Shown here: piece by piece, positions 1 through 8,170 of the stretch | Layout: each line of letters begins with the position of its first letter | How positions within the stretch are numbered: the stretch's first letter is position 1 | Origin: Saprospiraceae bacterium | GTDB taxonomy: Bacteria; Bacteroidota; Bacteroidia; Chitinophagales; Saprospiraceae | Reading direction: 5' to 3' | DNA length: 64,000 nucleotides | NCBI GenBank assembly: GCA_016787345.1 | Contig: JAEUUU010000031.1 | Location: forward strand, 31,373 to 95,372 | The notes under the pieces: model-generated | The model's input: only the letters and a program-made list of their open reading frames with translations | Databases searched by the model: none | What the model was told of the DNA's origin: nothing | Program-made: the position numbers and the translations under genes

Positions 1-414
1 GGCGACAGGCGTGCCGCCGGCGGGTTCGGACAAAAAGTTGAGTTTTTTGCCCACGCGCATGGCGTTGATATTGAATTTCCCCTTGCAGTTTTCAACCAGA
101 CGGTTGACGTCGGCATAGGCAATGCCCTGTTCGACGAGGATTTCGCCCAACACGTCGCCGGAGCGAAGTTCGTCTTCAAACAGGTGAAACTTATCGAGTG
201 AATAGCCCCAGCGCACATTTTCGGGAATCACCGGCAACTCATCGAGTGCGGGGTCGGCGAAGGCAAGGGCGGCAGCCTGATTATTTTTGGTCAATTGAAA
301 AGTGGCTGCCAAAAGCGCTACGGCGAGACCGGCGAAGCCGGTGAGGATAAGGGAGCGGCGCCGGCGCCAAAAACGCCGCAATCTCGACTGCGGCTTGTTC
401 TCGTGGTTATGCAC
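1..414 (-). CDS. M23-family metallopeptidase, N-terminal part (partial)
   Basis: The gene runs off the left edge, so only the first 138 codons are visible. They show a basic N-terminus (several Arg around residues 10-20), one membrane-spanning segment (about residues 21-38), and then a region matching the N-terminal module of Bacteroidota M23 peptidases: 'ENVRWGYSLDKFHLFEDELRS' region followed by a LysM/OapA-like fold with 'SGDVLGEILVEQGI' and 'MRVGKKLNFL'. The catalytic HxH zinc domain would lie outside the window. Family members cleave peptidoglycan cross-links in the periplasm. The start is a GTG at 412-414; the frame has an in-frame stop upstream and no ATG between. The gene is divergent from the secreted protein at 743. 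The M23 assignment is inferred from the N-terminal module only. Confidence 0.72.
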   Translation of the reverse strand, partial: MHNHENKPQSRLRRFWRRRRSLILTGFAGLAVALLAATFQLTKNNQAAALAFADPALDELPVIPENVRWGYSLDKFHLFEDELRSGDVLGEILVEQGIAYADVNRLVENCKGKFNINAMRVGKKLNFLSEPAGGTPVA

Positions 415-742
415 GTTTTTCTCGGGTGATTAGATGAACGGTTTAGCAAAATCGCGCCGTTTCGGAAGAAAGACTGGCTGGAAACGGGAGGAAGGTTTTT
501 ACGGCTTTGCTTGAATTCACAGAATCGAAGTTGTATTTAACAAATTGAAAATGAGAACTTTGCTCCGTCAAATTTGTTCTTTCGCTCCTGCTGGTTATCA
601 GTTGGACACATCCCGGGGGTGGCGGCAAAAATAGAAGGGCATTTCAATTTTCCGCCAATCAACTGTTTAAATTAACTAAAAAAGTGCGACGACGCCGGCG
701 CTGTTCGGCCAATTTTCGTCGGGCTTTTACCGCTTTTATCCT
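415..742. other. Divergent intergenic region
   Basis: About 330 bases between the M23 gene and the secreted protein, presumably holding both promoters. It is more AT-rich than its surroundings around 520-570 and 650-690. I see no strong TAnnTTTG element, no convincing hairpin and no RNA gene. A 27-codon frame at 551-634 (+) exists but has no supporting feature. Confidence 0.4.
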
Positions 743-2446
743 ATGCGTCAATGGATTGTTGCAGCGCTCCTCACCCTGCGCTTCGGGGCCGCCGCCCAGG
801 TACACACTTTCGACACCGGAAGCCTCGACTGGGGCGCCACAGGTGATCCTACAAGTGAAAACGCCGCCTGGATCGCCAACGGCGGCAACCCGGGCGGTTA
901 TATCCGCGTCACCGATGCGGCCGTGGGCGGCACCTGGTATTTCGATGCGCCGCAGGATTTTACGGGCAACAAATGCGATGCCTACGGCAAGTTTTTGCGC
1001 TACGACCAGTTTACCAGCGATACCGCCAACCAACAACAAACCGCCGGCCGCCCCGATGTACTACTCTTCGGCGCCGGCCTGATCCTGGCTTTCGACAACC
1101 CCAACAACCCGGGCCTCAGCTGGACGCACTACGACGTGCCGCTCAGCACCGGCGCCGGCTGGCGCATCAACGACAACAACGGCCCCCTGGCCACCGAAAC
1201 ACAAATCCGGGCCGCCCTGGCCGACGTGTCGGGCTTGCGCATCCGGGGCGAATACCGCTCCCAGGACGATTTCGGGGGGCTCGACAACGTCGTCCTCGAA
1301 AGTAATTTCCGCTTCGACCTCGACGGCAACGACGACTCCGGGGCGTTCAACGGCGACTACCTCTCCGATACGCTCTGCGCCCTTCCGGCCAGGATCGTCG
1401 ACGAAGACATCATCCTGACTTCGGAAGCCAGCGTGGATTCCATCCGGGTCCGGATCCTTTTCCCCTTCGCACTGGAACAACTGATCGCCTCCGGCAGCCT
1501 GCCCTTCTCGATTATGGTGCAGGGACTTTCATCGGCGCAGGTCACCCTGGTCAACACCGGACAGGCTTCCACTTCCGATTTCGTTGCGGCCCTGAAAGCA
1601 CTATTGTTCCAAGACCTCTCCCCCACCCCGCTTCGCGATACCCGTTTGATCGAGTTCCGGGTGTTTACCAGCTGCGGCGAAGCATCGGTGGTCAATGCTT
1701 ATTTGCCCGTTTTTCCAAAACCTTTTGCCGGATTCGACGGCGATACCACCGCTTGCGCGGGCGGCAACGTACTGGCGCTGTTCGATCTGCTGGGCGGCGT
1801 TCCGGAACCCGGCGGCTTCTGGAAACCGGCCACGGTAACCGGTGGTATTTTTGACCCGGACCGGGATGCGCCGGGCGACTACCTGTACATTTTACCCGAC
1901 GCCGGCGAATGCCCGGGCGATACCGCCCGCGTGTCGGTTATCGTTCAGCAAGGTTTTGATTTACAAAATGATACGACCATCTGCTACGAAGACACCCTGG
2001 CACTGACAATACCGCCCGGACTGGCCAACTGGCAATGGAGCGACGGCAGCCGCGGCCAAAGCCTGGCCGTCACCGAGCCCGGCGAATACGGCCTTTCGGG
2101 ACAATTGGGCGAGTGTACCTTTTCCGACAGCATGAATGTCGGTTTCTTTACCTGCCGCGAATGCCCGTTCTACGCGCCCAATGCTTTTTCGCCAAACGAC
2201 GATGGCGAAAACGATCAATTCCAGGTGTTTTTGCCCTGCCTTTGGGCGCAATTCCGGCTGGAAGTGTTCGACCGCTGGGGCAATCTGGTGTTCGCTGCCG
2301 ACGATCCTGAAACCGGCTGGGACGGCGCCGCCAGGGGCCGCGAACCCGTGCCGGGCGTGTACGTGTGGCAGGTGGAATGGACCGGCGAATTGTTCGGCCA
2401 ACCCCGCGTCGTGAAAAAAGCGGGCGACGTTTTGCTGGTGCGCTGA
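743..2446 (+). CDS. Secreted protein with gliding-motility-type (type B) T9SS sorting domain
   Basis: A 567-aa exported protein with a Sec signal peptide (about residues 1-19, ending ALLTLRFGAAAQ). The N-terminal half begins with a laminin-IV/discoidin-like carbohydrate-module pattern (HTFDTGSLDWGATGD, then 'YIRVTDAAVGGTWYFDAP'). The middle has Ig-like/PKD-style beta repeats with conserved Cys. The last ~90 residues are the gliding-motility-associated C-terminal (CHU_C, type B) domain: 'YAPNAFSPNDDGENDQF', 'LEVFDRWGNLVF', 'GWDG', 'PVPGVYVWQVEW'. In this phylum that domain routes proteins through T9SS and normally needs a PorP/SprF-type partner; one is encoded at 38905. The likely role is adhesion or extracellular binding; no catalytic motif was seen. 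Confidence 0.85.
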   Translation: MRQWIVAALLTLRFGAAAQVHTFDTGSLDWGATGDPTSENAAWIANGGNPGGYIRVTDAAVGGTWYFDAPQDFTGNKCDAYGKFLRYDQFTSDTANQQQTAGRPDVLLFGAGLILAFDNPNNPGLSWTHYDVPLSTGAGWRINDNNGPLATETQIRAALADVSGLRIRGEYRSQDDFGGLDNVVLESNFRFDLDGNDDSGAFNGDYLSDTLCALPARIVDEDIILTSEASVDSIRVRILFPFALEQLIASGSLPFSIMVQGLSSAQVTLVNTGQASTSDFVAALKALLFQDLSPTPLRDTRLIEFRVFTSCGEASVVNAYLPVFPKPFAGFDGDTTACAGGNVLALFDLLGGVPEPGGFWKPATVTGGIFDPDRDAPGDYLYILPDAGECPGDTARVSVIVQQGFDLQNDTTICYEDTLALTIPPGLANWQWSDGSRGQSLAVTEPGEYGLSGQLGECTFSDSMNVGFFTCRECPFYAPNAFSPNDDGENDQFQVFLPCLWAQFRLEVFDRWGNLVFAADDPETGWDGAARGREPVPGVYVWQVEWTGELFGQPRVVKKAGDVLLVR

Positions 2447-2492
2447 GTGGGCGGGTTGGACAGGATGTTTTTTTAGACAGGTTGTTTTTTTA

Positions 2493-2557
2493 GACAGGAT
2501 GAACAGGATTTGTCGGGACAAGGACTGTCAAATCCTGTGGATCTTGTTCATCCTGTC
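2493..2557. repeat. Inverted repeat of the GACAGGATGAACAGGATTT type
   Basis: The left arm (2493-2511) reads gacaggatgaacaggattt. The right arm (2530-2557) is its reverse complement with a 9-base insertion (ggatcttgt replacing gt). Two shorter direct copies of 'gacagg' separated by T7 tracts precede it (2460-2490). It lies between the stop of the type-B-CTD gene and the start of the TMTC-like gene and may act as a terminator. Repeats built from this word recur in many bacterial genomes. Confidence 0.75.
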
Positions 2558-2584
2558 CAAACATAATAAATCCCGTCTTCTCGA

Positions 2585-2592
2585 TACTTTTG
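2585..2592 (+). promoter_or_regulatory. Candidate -7 element (TACTTTTG) for the TMTC-like gene
   Basis: TACTTTTG is an exact match to the Bacteroidota -7 consensus TAnnTTTG, 48 bases before the ATG at 2641. No TTG is found at the usual 19-base spacing, so support rests on the -7 box and position. Its presence argues against a TTG start at 2590, which it overlaps. Confidence 0.4.
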
Positions 2593-2640
2593 GGCCCGGT
2601 TACCCAAAGCACCTTGTCCAAATCCAAGACCGCCTTTTTC

Positions 2641-4665
2641 ATGGCCAAGAAAAAACACACCGCCCAGCCCGCCAAATCCGCCGCCCCGTCAGCACAGTCT
2701 GCCGAGCCGACAAGGACGGAGGAAACTTCCATATCGGCGCCCAACCCTTCGTTTTTGGGGTTGAATAACTGGCTGCTGGCCGGTATTCTGGTCGCGGCCA
2801 CGGTGGCCGTGTACTATGCGTCTTTGTCGAACGACTTCATGATCTTCGACGACGACAAGGCCATCCGGTACAACAACGTGATCAAAAACCCCACCCTGCG
2901 CGGCATTTTCGGGGGCAACAACCTGGGTATGTACGCCCCGATCACCTGGCTGGGCTACGCGCTGGTGTATGGTCTGGCGGGTGAAAATGCCGCGGCTTTT
3001 CATACGTTCAACCTGATTTTGCACGCCGGTTCGGCGGTAGCGGCCTTTGCCCTGCTCAACCTCCTGCAACGCAATCGTGAAATCTCGTTTTTTGCCGCCC
3101 TGCTTTTTGCACTGCACCCCCTGACGGTGGAGCCGACCTGCTGGATCGCCGGACAAAGCACCCTGACTTTTTCTTTCTTTTACCTGCTTAGCCTGATCGC
3201 CTACGTACAATGGCAAGGCAACCAGAAAGCGGCGTTTTACGGTTTGTCGCTCTTCCTGTTTTTGCTTTCCATTCTGGCCAAATCGGCGGCCGTAACCCTG
3301 CCGCTGGTCCTGTTGTTGTTCGACTGGTACCGCAATGGCGCCCTGAACTGGAAAAACGTGCTGGGCAAGGCCCCGTATTTCCTGGCCAGTCTGGCCTTCG
3401 GGCTCTACACTTTTTCCACCCGCGCGGCCGAGGGGCACAAACTGGTGGTCAGTTCGAGTGCCTACAACCTGCTCGACCGCTTTTTCATGGTGTGTCACTC
3501 GCTGTTGTTTTACCCGGCCAAACTGCTGCTGCCGGTGCAACTGAGTATTTTTTACCCCATGGAAAAACAAAACGGCGCCTGGCCGATAGGCTATTACCTG
3601 GCGCCGCTGATCGTGGCTGCGCTGGCCTGGCTCGTATGGAAATACGGCCGCCAAACCCGCGAAATCGCCCTTGGCGCCGGCTGGTACCTGCTGCCGCTGG
3701 CGGTGATGCTGCCCTACGTGTCGGTCGGCACTTTCGAGATGCGCTCTGACCGCTACGTGTATATTTCCTCGATCGGTTTCTGGTTTTTGGCGGTATGGGC
3801 CTTGCAAAAACTGCAGGCGGCGCCCCGGCGGACCATATTGCTGGTGGCGGCAGTGATATTCGGCTTTTTGACCCACGAGCACAGCAAGGTGTGGAAAAAC
3901 GAAGTGTCGGTGTTTCAGAACTGCGTTGACCGCTATCCCGACGCGGCTTTGTGCAATTGCAACCTCGCTTACGGTCAGCTGCTCAATTTTGATTTTGAAA
4001 ACTCCATCAAACACTACAACAAAACCCTCGAACTCGACAAGGGCTACGTGGAGGCCTACAACGGCCGCGGTCAGGCCTTTTTGATGACCAACAAATTCAA
4101 GGAAGCCTACGCCGACTTCGACAACGCCATCAAAGCGGGCATCGTGACACCCAAACTGTACCTCAACCGGGGCAAATGCCTCGTCATTCTCAACAAACCG
4201 ACCGAGGCCATCCCCGACCTGACGGAGAGCATCCGGCTCGAGCCGCGCAACCCCGAAACCTACTACTTCAAAGCCGTGGCCGAAAGCAAAACCGGCGCCG
4301 AAGACGAAGCCATAGCCGACTACGGCAAAGCCATCGAACTCAACCCGAAATACGTGGAGGCGCTCGTCAACCGCGGCCTGATCTACGCCCAGCGCAAAAA
4401 CTACGAAGCGGCCATCGCCGACTACACCGCCGCCCTGGCCGCCGACCCCAAAGTGGTGATCGCACTCAACAACCGTGCTGCCGCGCACATGAGCCTGGGC
4501 CAATACGACAAATCGATCGAAGACCTGACCCGCGCCATTCAGTTGCAGCCCAACTACGCCCGCGCCTACGATACCCGCTCGCGGGTGTATCAGTTGATGG
4601 GACAGCCCGACAAAGCGGCGGCGGATGCGGCGAAGGCGAAGGAGTTGATGGGAGGAGGGAAATAG
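2641..4665 (+). CDS. Multi-TM TMTC/O-mannosyltransferase-like protein with C-terminal TPRs
   Basis: A 674-aa integral membrane protein. A short Lys/Ala/Pro-rich cytosolic tail is followed by about ten to twelve TM segments (residues ~46-420), then six or more tetratricopeptide repeats (~residue 430 to the end; e.g. 'YVEAYNGRGQAFLMTNKFKE', 'AIADYGKAIELNPKYVEAL'). The first loop carries an acidic 'FMIFDDDKAI' motif, the position of the catalytic acidic pair in GT-C lipid-sugar transferases, and 'LHPLTVEPTCWIAGQ' later. The TM-plus-TPR layout is that of eukaryotic TMTC O-mannosyltransferases and their bacterial relatives. Substrate is unknown; O-glycosylation of secreted proteins is plausible for this phylum. 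ATG at 2641 was chosen over an upstream TTG because it starts a typical 'MAKKKH' tail and lies downstream of a -7 box. Confidence 0.75.
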   Translation: MAKKKHTAQPAKSAAPSAQSAEPTRTEETSISAPNPSFLGLNNWLLAGILVAATVAVYYASLSNDFMIFDDDKAIRYNNVIKNPTLRGIFGGNNLGMYAPITWLGYALVYGLAGENAAAFHTFNLILHAGSAVAAFALLNLLQRNREISFFAALLFALHPLTVEPTCWIAGQSTLTFSFFYLLSLIAYVQWQGNQKAAFYGLSLFLFLLSILAKSAAVTLPLVLLLFDWYRNGALNWKNVLGKAPYFLASLAFGLYTFSTRAAEGHKLVVSSSAYNLLDRFFMVCHSLLFYPAKLLLPVQLSIFYPMEKQNGAWPIGYYLAPLIVAALAWLVWKYGRQTREIALGAGWYLLPLAVMLPYVSVGTFEMRSDRYVYISSIGFWFLAVWALQKLQAAPRRTILLVAAVIFGFLTHEHSKVWKNEVSVFQNCVDRYPDAALCNCNLAYGQLLNFDFENSIKHYNKTLELDKGYVEAYNGRGQAFLMTNKFKEAYADFDNAIKAGIVTPKLYLNRGKCLVILNKPTEAIPDLTESIRLEPRNPETYYFKAVAESKTGAEDEAIADYGKAIELNPKYVEALVNRGLIYAQRKNYEAAIADYTAALAADPKVVIALNNRAAAHMSLGQYDKSIEDLTRAIQLQPNYARAYDTRSRVYQLMGQPDKAAADAAKAKELMGGGK

Positions 4666-4667
4666 GG

Positions 4668-5075
4668 CTAGGCTTCCGAAAGGATGGCTTTGAATTCATC
4701 CAGCTTTAATAAAACTAATTTAGGGAATTCCACTTGCGACAAAATACGAAATCCGCGATCCTCTGAAACCAAAGCATCTGCCCCACAGGCAACCGCGGCA
4801 TCTACAAATTTATTGTCATCGGCATCTGATAACAGGTTCCAGTTGAAATAGACATTCGTGCGTACAACATTGGGTAAAAAGTCTAGTGCATCCAGAAAAG
4901 TATACGCAACTTCCCGGCCATACTTAATACTCAAAACCTCCTCATACTCAGCAAGAATTTCATTTGTGACGGCAAGTTCGTAAGTTCCCTCCATTAAAAG
5001 CTGAATCACCCAGTTACTTGAAGAACGGCGGGAAAGAGATGAAACAAGGATATTGGTATCCAGCACAACCAGCAT
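4668..5075 (-). CDS. PIN-domain ribonuclease, toxin of a putative type II TA pair
   Basis: A 135-aa protein beginning MLVVLDTNILVSSL, the classic PIN N-terminus with the first catalytic Asp. It continues with a mid-protein Glu (ILAEYEEVL) and a C-terminal 'DADDNKFVDAAVACGADALVSEDRGF' region supplying the other acidic residues of the metal site. Length and motifs fit the COG1569-like 'PIN family putative toxin' group, which cleave RNA. It lies directly downstream of a 71-aa partner with a 2-base gap, so co-translation is likely. An ATG at 5099 is possible but would overlap the partner and adds a non-family N-terminus. Target RNA is unknown. Confidence 0.85.
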   Translation of the reverse strand: MLVVLDTNILVSSLSRRSSSNWVIQLLMEGTYELAVTNEILAEYEEVLSIKYGREVAYTFLDALDFLPNVVRTNVYFNWNLLSDADDNKFVDAAVACGADALVSEDRGFRILSQVEFPKLVLLKLDEFKAILSEA

Positions 5076-5077
5076 AA

Positions 5078-5293
5078 TTAAACTTTGCCTTTTCTCCATT
5101 CCTCCATTAACATATCGGAATATCCGCGTTCATCCCATACCCGATCCGCTCCGCTCATGGCTTTTTCGAGTAAATACGCGGCAATCATGCGGCGGATTTC
5201 AAGCAGGTCTTTATCCGGCAGGTCGATTGCAAATACCTTTAACAATTCGCGTTGGAGATTAGTCAGCGAAGGTTGTGCTGCTGTGCTCATCAT
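5078..5293 (-). CDS. Small antitoxin-like partner of the PIN protein
   Basis: A 71-aa helical protein (MMSTAAQPSLTNLQ... to EEWRKGKV). It has the pattern seen in Bacteroidota genes paired with PIN toxins: 'LQRELLKVFAIDLPDKDLLEIRRMI' followed by a Trp-containing tail 'RVWDERGYSDMLMEEW' that probably wraps the toxin active site. It is the first gene of a two-gene unit with the PIN gene. The ATG-ATG at 5293/5290 was chosen because a TATCTTTG -7 element (5306-5313, complement) sits only 12 bases upstream; a start at 5347 would lie upstream of that promoter. DNA-binding autoregulation is usual for such antitoxins but no HTH is obvious here. Confidence 0.7.
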   Translation of the reverse strand: MMSTAAQPSLTNLQRELLKVFAIDLPDKDLLEIRRMIAAYLLEKAMSGADRVWDERGYSDMLMEEWRKGKV

Positions 5294-5305
5294 CAGAAAT
5301 TTATA

Positions 5306-5313
5306 CAAAGATA
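5306..5313 (-). promoter_or_regulatory. Candidate -7 element (TATCTTTG) for the PIN TA pair
   Basis: The complement of 5306-5313 reads TATCTTTG, an exact TAnnTTTG match, ending 12 bases upstream of the antitoxin start. A -33 TTG is not obvious. Confidence 0.45.
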
Positions 5314-5361
5314 ACCCATTCGGACATTCCATTTTCAGGGCAGACAAAAAAACATACGTTG

Positions 5362-5369
5362 TAATTTTG
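5362..5369 (+). promoter_or_regulatory. Candidate -7 element (TAATTTTG) for the NACHT gene
   Basis: TAATTTTG matches TAnnTTTG exactly and ends 20 bases before the NACHT start codon at 5390. It is divergent from the -7 box of the TA pair, about 50 bases away, so the two units share a short control region. Confidence 0.45.
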
Positions 5370-5389
5370 TTTCAAATCACGACGTCTTT

Positions 5390-7927
5390 ATGCTGAACCT
5401 CAATATTCTCGATGGCCTTTTCGGCGCCCTAATGGAAACTGCATTCGGCAAAACAGCCGATGCCTTCGAAAAGCGGAACGCCTTCAAACGAGACTTGCTC
5501 ACCTTTCTGAACGACCAGCAAAAACATACCTCGCTGGATGTTTTTTTATTCTCCCGAAGGCCCAAGTATGGCACTGAGGAAAACCCGGAAGATTTCCTGA
5601 CACTTGAAGAAATCTATATCCCGCTCCGACTGGATCAATTGCGTGGCACTTTGCCTGAATTTCAACACCTTAGAGAGATAAGCGGCCAGCAGGATGCCCC
5701 GGGCGATCAAAAGATTGAAGACCTTCATATCGGCGGACTGCTTGATCTGATGCAATACAACGAACATTTTCGAAAAGTCATGATCATCGGCCAGGCAGGC
5801 AGCGGGAAATCCACTTTTATGAAGTACCTCACCCGGTTGCTGACGGCTGAAAAACCGGCGGTGAAAGTGGTTGAAAAAACTGAAGAGGGCAAAGCAAACG
5901 AAACCACCCGTCCGGTATCCTTCAAAGCCGTGCCTGTTTTTGTGCGCCTGCGCGATCTGGAAGGAAAGCTGCGTGAAAACGGTCGGTCCGATTGGGATGA
6001 CAATTATTCCATGGAATCGTTTGTGGCCGCGTTGTGCGGTCAGCGCTTCGACACCTCTAACTTCTTAGGAAAACTGTTCCGCGATCTGCCCTGCGTCTTT
6101 CTCTTCGATGGCATCGATGAGGTGCCCGAAAACAAAACGATTGACGGGATAACCATCTCCCGCCTGAAGGTTATTTCCTGGCTGTTGCGACAGATGGAAC
6201 ACCTGCGAAAATTCAACCCCGAGGCGCGTTTTGTACTGACATCCCGACCTACGGATACAGGGGCTTTGGCCCGGCATTTTCAGATATTCGAAACCAAAAA
6301 ATTCGATGCTGCCGAAATCGACCTTTTCACCAAATACTGGTACGAGGGGTGTGAAAAAACCTTTCGGGCCAATGCCAGGGCAGAGTACGTGCCCCACAAG
6401 AAGGAAAAATGGCAGCATCGCTGCGATTATTTGCCCGAAAGCAGGGCCAATTTTCAGCAGAACGTTAATCGCGAGCCCCTGAAAAGCATAGTTGACAACC
6501 CCTTGCTCCTGTCGCTCGCGCTGTTTATGCACGTCATCGATCAGCGATTTTCCACGGAGAACCGCGAAAACCTTTACCAGCGTTTTTGCGAGGCCTTTCT
6601 TTACGAATGGGACGAAGTGCGCGACATGGATTTTTATCCGGCCCTTTTCGGGCGCGGCCATTACGAGCGCCTGTTTGAAGTCACTTTTCGGCTGGCATTG
6701 CATTTTTCAGAAAACAACACAACAAAAATGACGGTGCGCGAATTGCTACCTGCCGTTCAAAAGGCGGTCAGTCGCTACCCGCTTCCAACGGAGACGCCCA
6801 TGGAAGAACACGCCCTGGAACTCCTGCGCGCCTTCGACAATCGCAACGGCTTGCTGACCGGCCGCACCACCAGCGACGATTTTTTAGACACCGAATTCGA
6901 GTTTCAGCACAAAAGTTTTCAGGATTACCTCGCCGCCCAATGTATCAGCCAGGACCGTTTGATCGAACGGAATCAATTCAGTTTTGTGGACAAACTGGAT
7001 GCAGACTTCTGGCAGCGCACCCTCGAATTTTATGTCAATCTCTCCTCCCCCGACCTGTTTTTTGAACAGACCATCGCACTGATTGAGCCGGATCATCCCA
7101 TCGTGGGCAAACTGCATTATTTCGTTCAACACTTTCTCCATGCGCGGCAAAAAGACCCGGCCCTGACGACAGCATTGGCTGAAAAAGTTTGGGAAGTCTT
7201 TTTAACAAGCGACACAGTCTGGAATATTTTTATGGCCAGCCAATGCCTGCACTGGCTGCCTGAAACGCGAACAGAAGTACTGTTTGAACTTGTTCGGCAC
7301 AGGCATTCCGACGAATTAAATGCATTTCGGGCAGGGAAAGCCGTTTGGCTGTTGTATAGTAAGGGGCACTACGCTGAATTGCGGAATGTATTGGCCTCAA
7401 AAATGGCCGATATTTTTGCAGCCCCTCGCGAGTATGATTTTATTGACCTTTCTCAATGGCAACTCATTCCGATTGTGAGTAGAGATGTACACTTTCTATG
7501 TTTTTATTTTACTTCTCTTCGCTCCGCCGATAAGGCTTATGGAGGTTTAATGTTGCTGGATTTGCGGTATTTGCGGTATTTGCTGGATTTGCGGTATTTG
7601 CTGGATTTGCGGGATTTGCGGGATTTGCTGGATTTGCTGGATTTGCGGGATTTGCGGGATTTGCTGGATTTGCGGTATTTGCGGTATTTGCGGGATTTGC
7701 TGGATTTGCGGGATTTGCGGGATTTGCGGGATTTGCGGGATTTGCGGTATTTGCGGGATTTGCGGGATTTGCGGGATTTGTATCCTTTTCTCAGGGAAAG
7801 AAATAATATAAACTTACAACAGATCAACACCTACCTTGAACGAGTCATATCCAAACTGGACAACCTCACGCCGGAAGAAGAAGCGCGATTATTCAAACCT
7901 TATCCACCGCTCGAAACGAACAACTGA
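5390..7927 (+). CDS. NACHT-domain STAND NTPase with C-terminal tripeptide minisatellite
   Basis: An 845-aa protein. Residues 1-125 are an N-terminal region of unknown fold. The NACHT NTPase follows: Walker A GQAGSGKST at 134-142, Walker B 'CVFLFDGIDEVPE' at 235-247, then 'FVLTSRP' and the conserved NACHT-module end 'FEFQHKSFQDYLAAQ'. Residues ~560-720 are helical. Residues 724-795 are 24 consecutive (D/Y)-L-(R/L) units, then 'DLYPFLRER' and a 47-aa tail. Bacterial NACHT proteins are STAND switches, several with demonstrated antiphage activity; here defence is an inference supported by the adjacent PIN TA pair. The repeat sits where NLR-like sensors carry their ligand-recognition repeats. No separate effector domain (TIR, nuclease, protease) was recognised, so output is unknown. 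Confidence 0.88.
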   Translation: MLNLNILDGLFGALMETAFGKTADAFEKRNAFKRDLLTFLNDQQKHTSLDVFLFSRRPKYGTEENPEDFLTLEEIYIPLRLDQLRGTLPEFQHLREISGQQDAPGDQKIEDLHIGGLLDLMQYNEHFRKVMIIGQAGSGKSTFMKYLTRLLTAEKPAVKVVEKTEEGKANETTRPVSFKAVPVFVRLRDLEGKLRENGRSDWDDNYSMESFVAALCGQRFDTSNFLGKLFRDLPCVFLFDGIDEVPENKTIDGITISRLKVISWLLRQMEHLRKFNPEARFVLTSRPTDTGALARHFQIFETKKFDAAEIDLFTKYWYEGCEKTFRANARAEYVPHKKEKWQHRCDYLPESRANFQQNVNREPLKSIVDNPLLLSLALFMHVIDQRFSTENRENLYQRFCEAFLYEWDEVRDMDFYPALFGRGHYERLFEVTFRLALHFSENNTTKMTVRELLPAVQKAVSRYPLPTETPMEEHALELLRAFDNRNGLLTGRTTSDDFLDTEFEFQHKSFQDYLAAQCISQDRLIERNQFSFVDKLDADFWQRTLEFYVNLSSPDLFFEQTIALIEPDHPIVGKLHYFVQHFLHARQKDPALTTALAEKVWEVFLTSDTVWNIFMASQCLHWLPETRTEVLFELVRHRHSDELNAFRAGKAVWLLYSKGHYAELRNVLASKMADIFAAPREYDFIDLSQWQLIPIVSRDVHFLCFYFTSLRSADKAYGGLMLLDLRYLRYLLDLRYLLDLRDLRDLLDLLDLRDLRDLLDLRYLRYLRDLLDLRDLRDLRDLRDLRYLRDLRDLRDLYPFLRERNNINLQQINTYLERVISKLDNLTPEEEARLFKPYPPLETNN
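7559..7783 (+). repeat. In-frame 9-bp minisatellite, 24 units plus one partial, in the NACHT gene
   Basis: The unit is [g/t]atttgc[g/t]g. I read 24 full units (7559-7774) and a diverged 25th (gatttgtat, to 7783). Unit types: 14 DLR, 4 YLR, 4 DLL, 2 YLL. Only two positions per unit vary, both G or T on the coding strand and both change the amino acid; the other seven bases are invariant across all 24 units. The frame is maintained throughout. Confidence 0.97.
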
Positions 7928-8017
7928 AATAAGGAAAATCTTACCCGCTTTTTTCTCTTAAATTGCATTATCTCCGATGTCGGAGTCCTACTGCTGTAAC
8001 ATCCTGATTGCCCCCAT

Positions 8018-8130
8018 TTTCACCAACATCTTCACCTCCCACAGCCCCTGCCCTGCCCGATCGGTTCAATTTTGTGCTCAAACCTGGCAAACGCGTGGCC
8101 TTGGGAGTTATAACGGCACTCAAACAGGCC
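8018..8130 (+). pseudogene. Decayed duplicate of the ABC-F 5' coding region
   Basis: The core 8060-8104 aligns to 8315-8359, inside the intact ABC-F gene, with about 39 of 45 identities by eye (shared blocks tcaattttgt, ctcaaacc, aacgcgtgg). Weaker similarity extends about 40 bases upstream (caa[c/t]atct...) and with indels downstream. Frame is broken, so it cannot encode the ATPase N-terminus. It probably arose by local duplication of the ABC-F start followed by decay. Boundaries are approximate. Confidence 0.6.
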
Positions 8131-8170
8131 TTGCTCTGAGCCAATGCCGAAGCGTGTTGTTATAGTTTCT

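Noticed and set aside
551-634. 27-codon frame in the first intergenic region
   Set aside because: No promoter, SD or recognisable product; overlaps an equally meaningless reverse frame (443-628).
2689-4503. 604-codon open frame antisense to the TMTC-like gene
   Set aside because: Shadow of the TM/TPR coding region; no signal, motif or start context. Similar long antisense frames at 47215-49239 and 50183-51604 were rejected for the same reason.
7559-7783. Diversity-generating retroelement target
   Set aside because: Variation is at G/T positions, not coding-strand adenines, and no reverse transcriptase or template repeat is in the window.
7537-7830. Antisense frame of Lys-Ser-Arg-Lys repeats across the NACHT minisatellite
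   Set aside because: It is the complement of the 9-bp repeat and exists only because the repeat is open in that frame. The sense frame fits a complete NACHT protein.
7977-8165. 62-codon frame upstream of the ABC-F gene
   Set aside because: Most of it is out-of-frame sequence of the decayed ABC-F copy.
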